Of a DNA stretch of 8,004 nucleotides, positions 7,348 to 8,004 are shown in pieces. Position 1 is the stretch's first letter; each line of letters starts with the position of its first letter. The notes under the pieces were generated by a model, which worked only from the letters and a program-made list of their open reading frames with translations, ran no database searches and was not told where the DNA came from. The DNA lies in assembly GCA_012269805.1 (NCBI GenBank), contig JAAXJP010000221.1, positions 1-8,004 of the forward strand, in the 5' to 3' direction. Origin of the DNA: Rubrivirga sp. GTDB lineage: Bacteria; Bacteroidota; Rhodothermia; Rhodothermales; Rubricoccaceae. The translations under genes and the position numbers were made by a program.

Positions 7348-7552
7348 GATGGGATAGGGAGAAGTGCAACGGGAGCGAGAGCCCTCGCCCCGAGTACGTC
7401 TGCGGGACCCGTGGGGTCCGGTTCCCTCCGCCCGCCCGACGAGGCAGCGCTGGTCGGAGCGGGGGGGGCTCATTAGGCTCCTCCTCCACCGCCGCGGGGG
7501 CTGTCCTCGACCGGCTCCCCCCGCCTCGGCGCCGAGGCGGGGAAGGCGGCGG
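7348..7552. other. Non-coding stretch upstream of the H1-like gene
   Basis: About 205 bp with no supported gene. It must contain the leader, and probably the promoter, of the minus-strand H1-like gene, but I see no clear promoter boxes. Small hairpins are present: GCGAG/CTCGC (7375-7379 with 7384-7388) and GGACCC/GGGTCC with a GTG loop (7405-7419). A G8 run lies near 7460-7468, and the 24-bp palindrome is at 7519-7542. Confidence 0.5.
7519..7542. repeat. Perfect 24-bp palindrome
   Basis: CCCCGCCTCGGC (7519-7530) is followed directly by its exact reverse complement GCCGAGGCGGGG (7531-7542), with no loop. It starts 10 nt beyond the end of the minus-strand receptor remnant (stop at 7553-7555), as a 3' element or terminator would, though no T-run follows. 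Its inner arms are identical to the stem at 165-174/203-212. It could be a terminator, a protein-binding palindrome or a dispersed repeat. Confidence 0.8.
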
Positions 7553-7778
7553 CTATGGGTTGTAGAGGAGGCCGGAGTAGAGGATGGGCCCCATCGGGGC
7601 CGCGCCCTAGGCCGAGAGGTTGTCGGCGTTGGTCAGGTTCGTGCCGCCGGCCAGCAGCGTCACGCCGAACGTCGGGACGTCGTAGCTGGCCTGGACGTCA
7701 AGGACGCCGTGGCTCTCGATCGTCCCCGCCGCGAACGGGACGGCGTGGTCGTAGGTGTCGACCCGGCGGTACTTGATC
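7553..7778 (-). pseudogene. TonB-dependent receptor C-terminus, remnant with in-frame stop
   Basis: On the minus strand the peptide runs QIKYRRVDTYDHAVPF, then GTIESHGVLDVQASYDVP, then GVTLLAGGTNLTNADNLSA. It is cut by TAG (7607-7609), then continues in the same frame as GAAPMGPILYSGLLYNP to a second TAG (7553-7555). This looks like the last beta-strands of an outer-membrane TonB-dependent receptor: a VVDVxxxY strand, an NLxNxD motif, then a YGxxPxGRxxYxGLxYxF-like end. The first TAG sits where an aromatic residue (Tyr) would be expected, so it is probably a nonsense mutation. The usual terminal aromatic is also missing (ends NP). The plug and most of the barrel are absent. At its upstream side it joins an IS3 remnant. 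The family call is from motifs only; the substrate is unknown. Confidence 0.7.
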
Positions 7779-8004
7779 TGACCCCCTGGGGCGACCCCCG
7801 GCCCAACCGACGGCTTCTTATGATGGCCACCTCCTCGGACCTGCTTCAGCTCGCGCTTGAGCCGGGCGACTTCCTCGTCACGCGGAGAACCGTTCCCTGG
7901 GAAGGCGCGGCGGCCGTCGTCGCGGAGTTGGCCCCGCCCCCCGGGGGTGCGGGTGGGGGTGATGCCCAGGTAGGCGGCGCGCCCGACCGCCACGCGCGTG
8001 TACG
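7779..8004 (-). mobile_element. IS3-family element remnant: OrfA C-terminal part plus candidate terminal repeat
   Basis: Read on the minus strand from the window edge, the frame gives YTRVAVGRAAYLGITPT, then QLRDDGRRAFPGNGSPRDE and EVARLKRELKQV, followed by a degraded HHKKPSVG. The string xQLRxDGxxAFPGNGxxxxxExARLKRELxxVxxERDILKKAxG is characteristic of IS3-family OrfA transposase subunits (HTH followed by a leucine zipper). The ERDIL part is lost and the residues before QLR (TRTPGGRG) lack the usual RW motif, so the copy looks decayed. OrfB with its DDE domain is missing. The sequence at 7779-7800 on the plus strand starts TGACCCCCTGGGGCGACCCC, which resembles an IS3-type terminal inverted repeat (TGA...CCCC). 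The element may extend beyond the window. Confidence 0.7.

Noticed and set aside
6934..7357. Plus-strand open frames with hydrophobic or Leu/Arg/Gly repeats opposite the H1-like gene
   Set aside because: The repeats mirror the Lys/Thr/Ala codons of the minus-strand gene. The minus frame carries a recognisable DUF2934 signature, so the plus frames are shadows.
7348..7473. A longer H1-like protein starting at the ATG at 7473
   Set aside because: The extra 42 residues are Arg/Gly/Ser/Pro-rich and unlike the tail. The region holds small hairpins typical of non-coding sequence, and the start at 7347 gives a normal MAPPRKS beginning.
7555..7776. A 73-codon plus-strand open frame over the receptor remnant
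   Set aside because: Arg/Gly/Pro-rich translation with no motif, opposite recognisable receptor sequence.
1..8004. CRISPR arrays, tRNA or rRNA genes, phage genes or a defence system
   Set aside because: No regularly spaced repeats other than the 30-bp coding repeat, no tRNA-like T-loop/acceptor pairing noticed, and no defence or phage protein motifs in any supported frame.

Overview
The window is about 70% GC or higher and holds a carbohydrate-storage gene cluster followed by a short, decayed accessory stretch. The lineage is inferred, not shown. A GlgE-pathway cluster, a TonB-dependent receptor remnant (outer membrane), an H1-like basic tail, and genes lacking Shine-Dalgarno sequences together suggest a high-GC member of Rhodothermota/Bacteroidota (Rubrivirga/Salinibacter-like). 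The sequence alone does not prove this.

Plus-strand cluster, 1-6858. The window opens inside the last 44 codons of a maltosyltransferase (GlgE). Next come a fused trehalose synthase-maltokinase (TreS-Mak, 274-3612), a branching enzyme (GlgB, 3652-5622) and a GT4 synthase of the actinobacterial GlgA/GlgM type (5626-6858). Together these are the core of the GlgE alpha-glucan pathway. TreS makes maltose from trehalose and Mak phosphorylates it to maltose-1-phosphate. GlgM can make the same intermediate from ADP-glucose and glucose-1-phosphate. GlgE polymerises it and GlgB adds branches. TreS-Mak, GlgB and GlgM are tightly packed (39 and 3 bp gaps). A 136-bp gap with strong secondary structure separates them from glgE. 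No ADP-glucose pyrophosphorylase (GlgC) or degradation enzyme lies in the window.

Convergent junction and accessory stretch, 6859-8004. An 11-bp hairpin sits midway between GlgM and a convergent minus-strand gene. That gene encodes a 132-aa protein with a Lys/Thr/Ala-rich H1-like N-terminal tail fused to a DUF2934 module. Beyond it is a roughly 205-bp non-coding stretch that includes a perfect 24-bp palindrome. The window ends with two minus-strand remnants: the C-terminus of a TonB-dependent receptor, interrupted by an in-frame stop, and the OrfA end of an IS3-family element. They are joined at a candidate IS terminal repeat.

The most notable structural signal is a 10-bp inverted-repeat pair (CCGCCTCGGC / GCCGAGGCGG) found at both ends of the cluster, each time just downstream of a stop codon.
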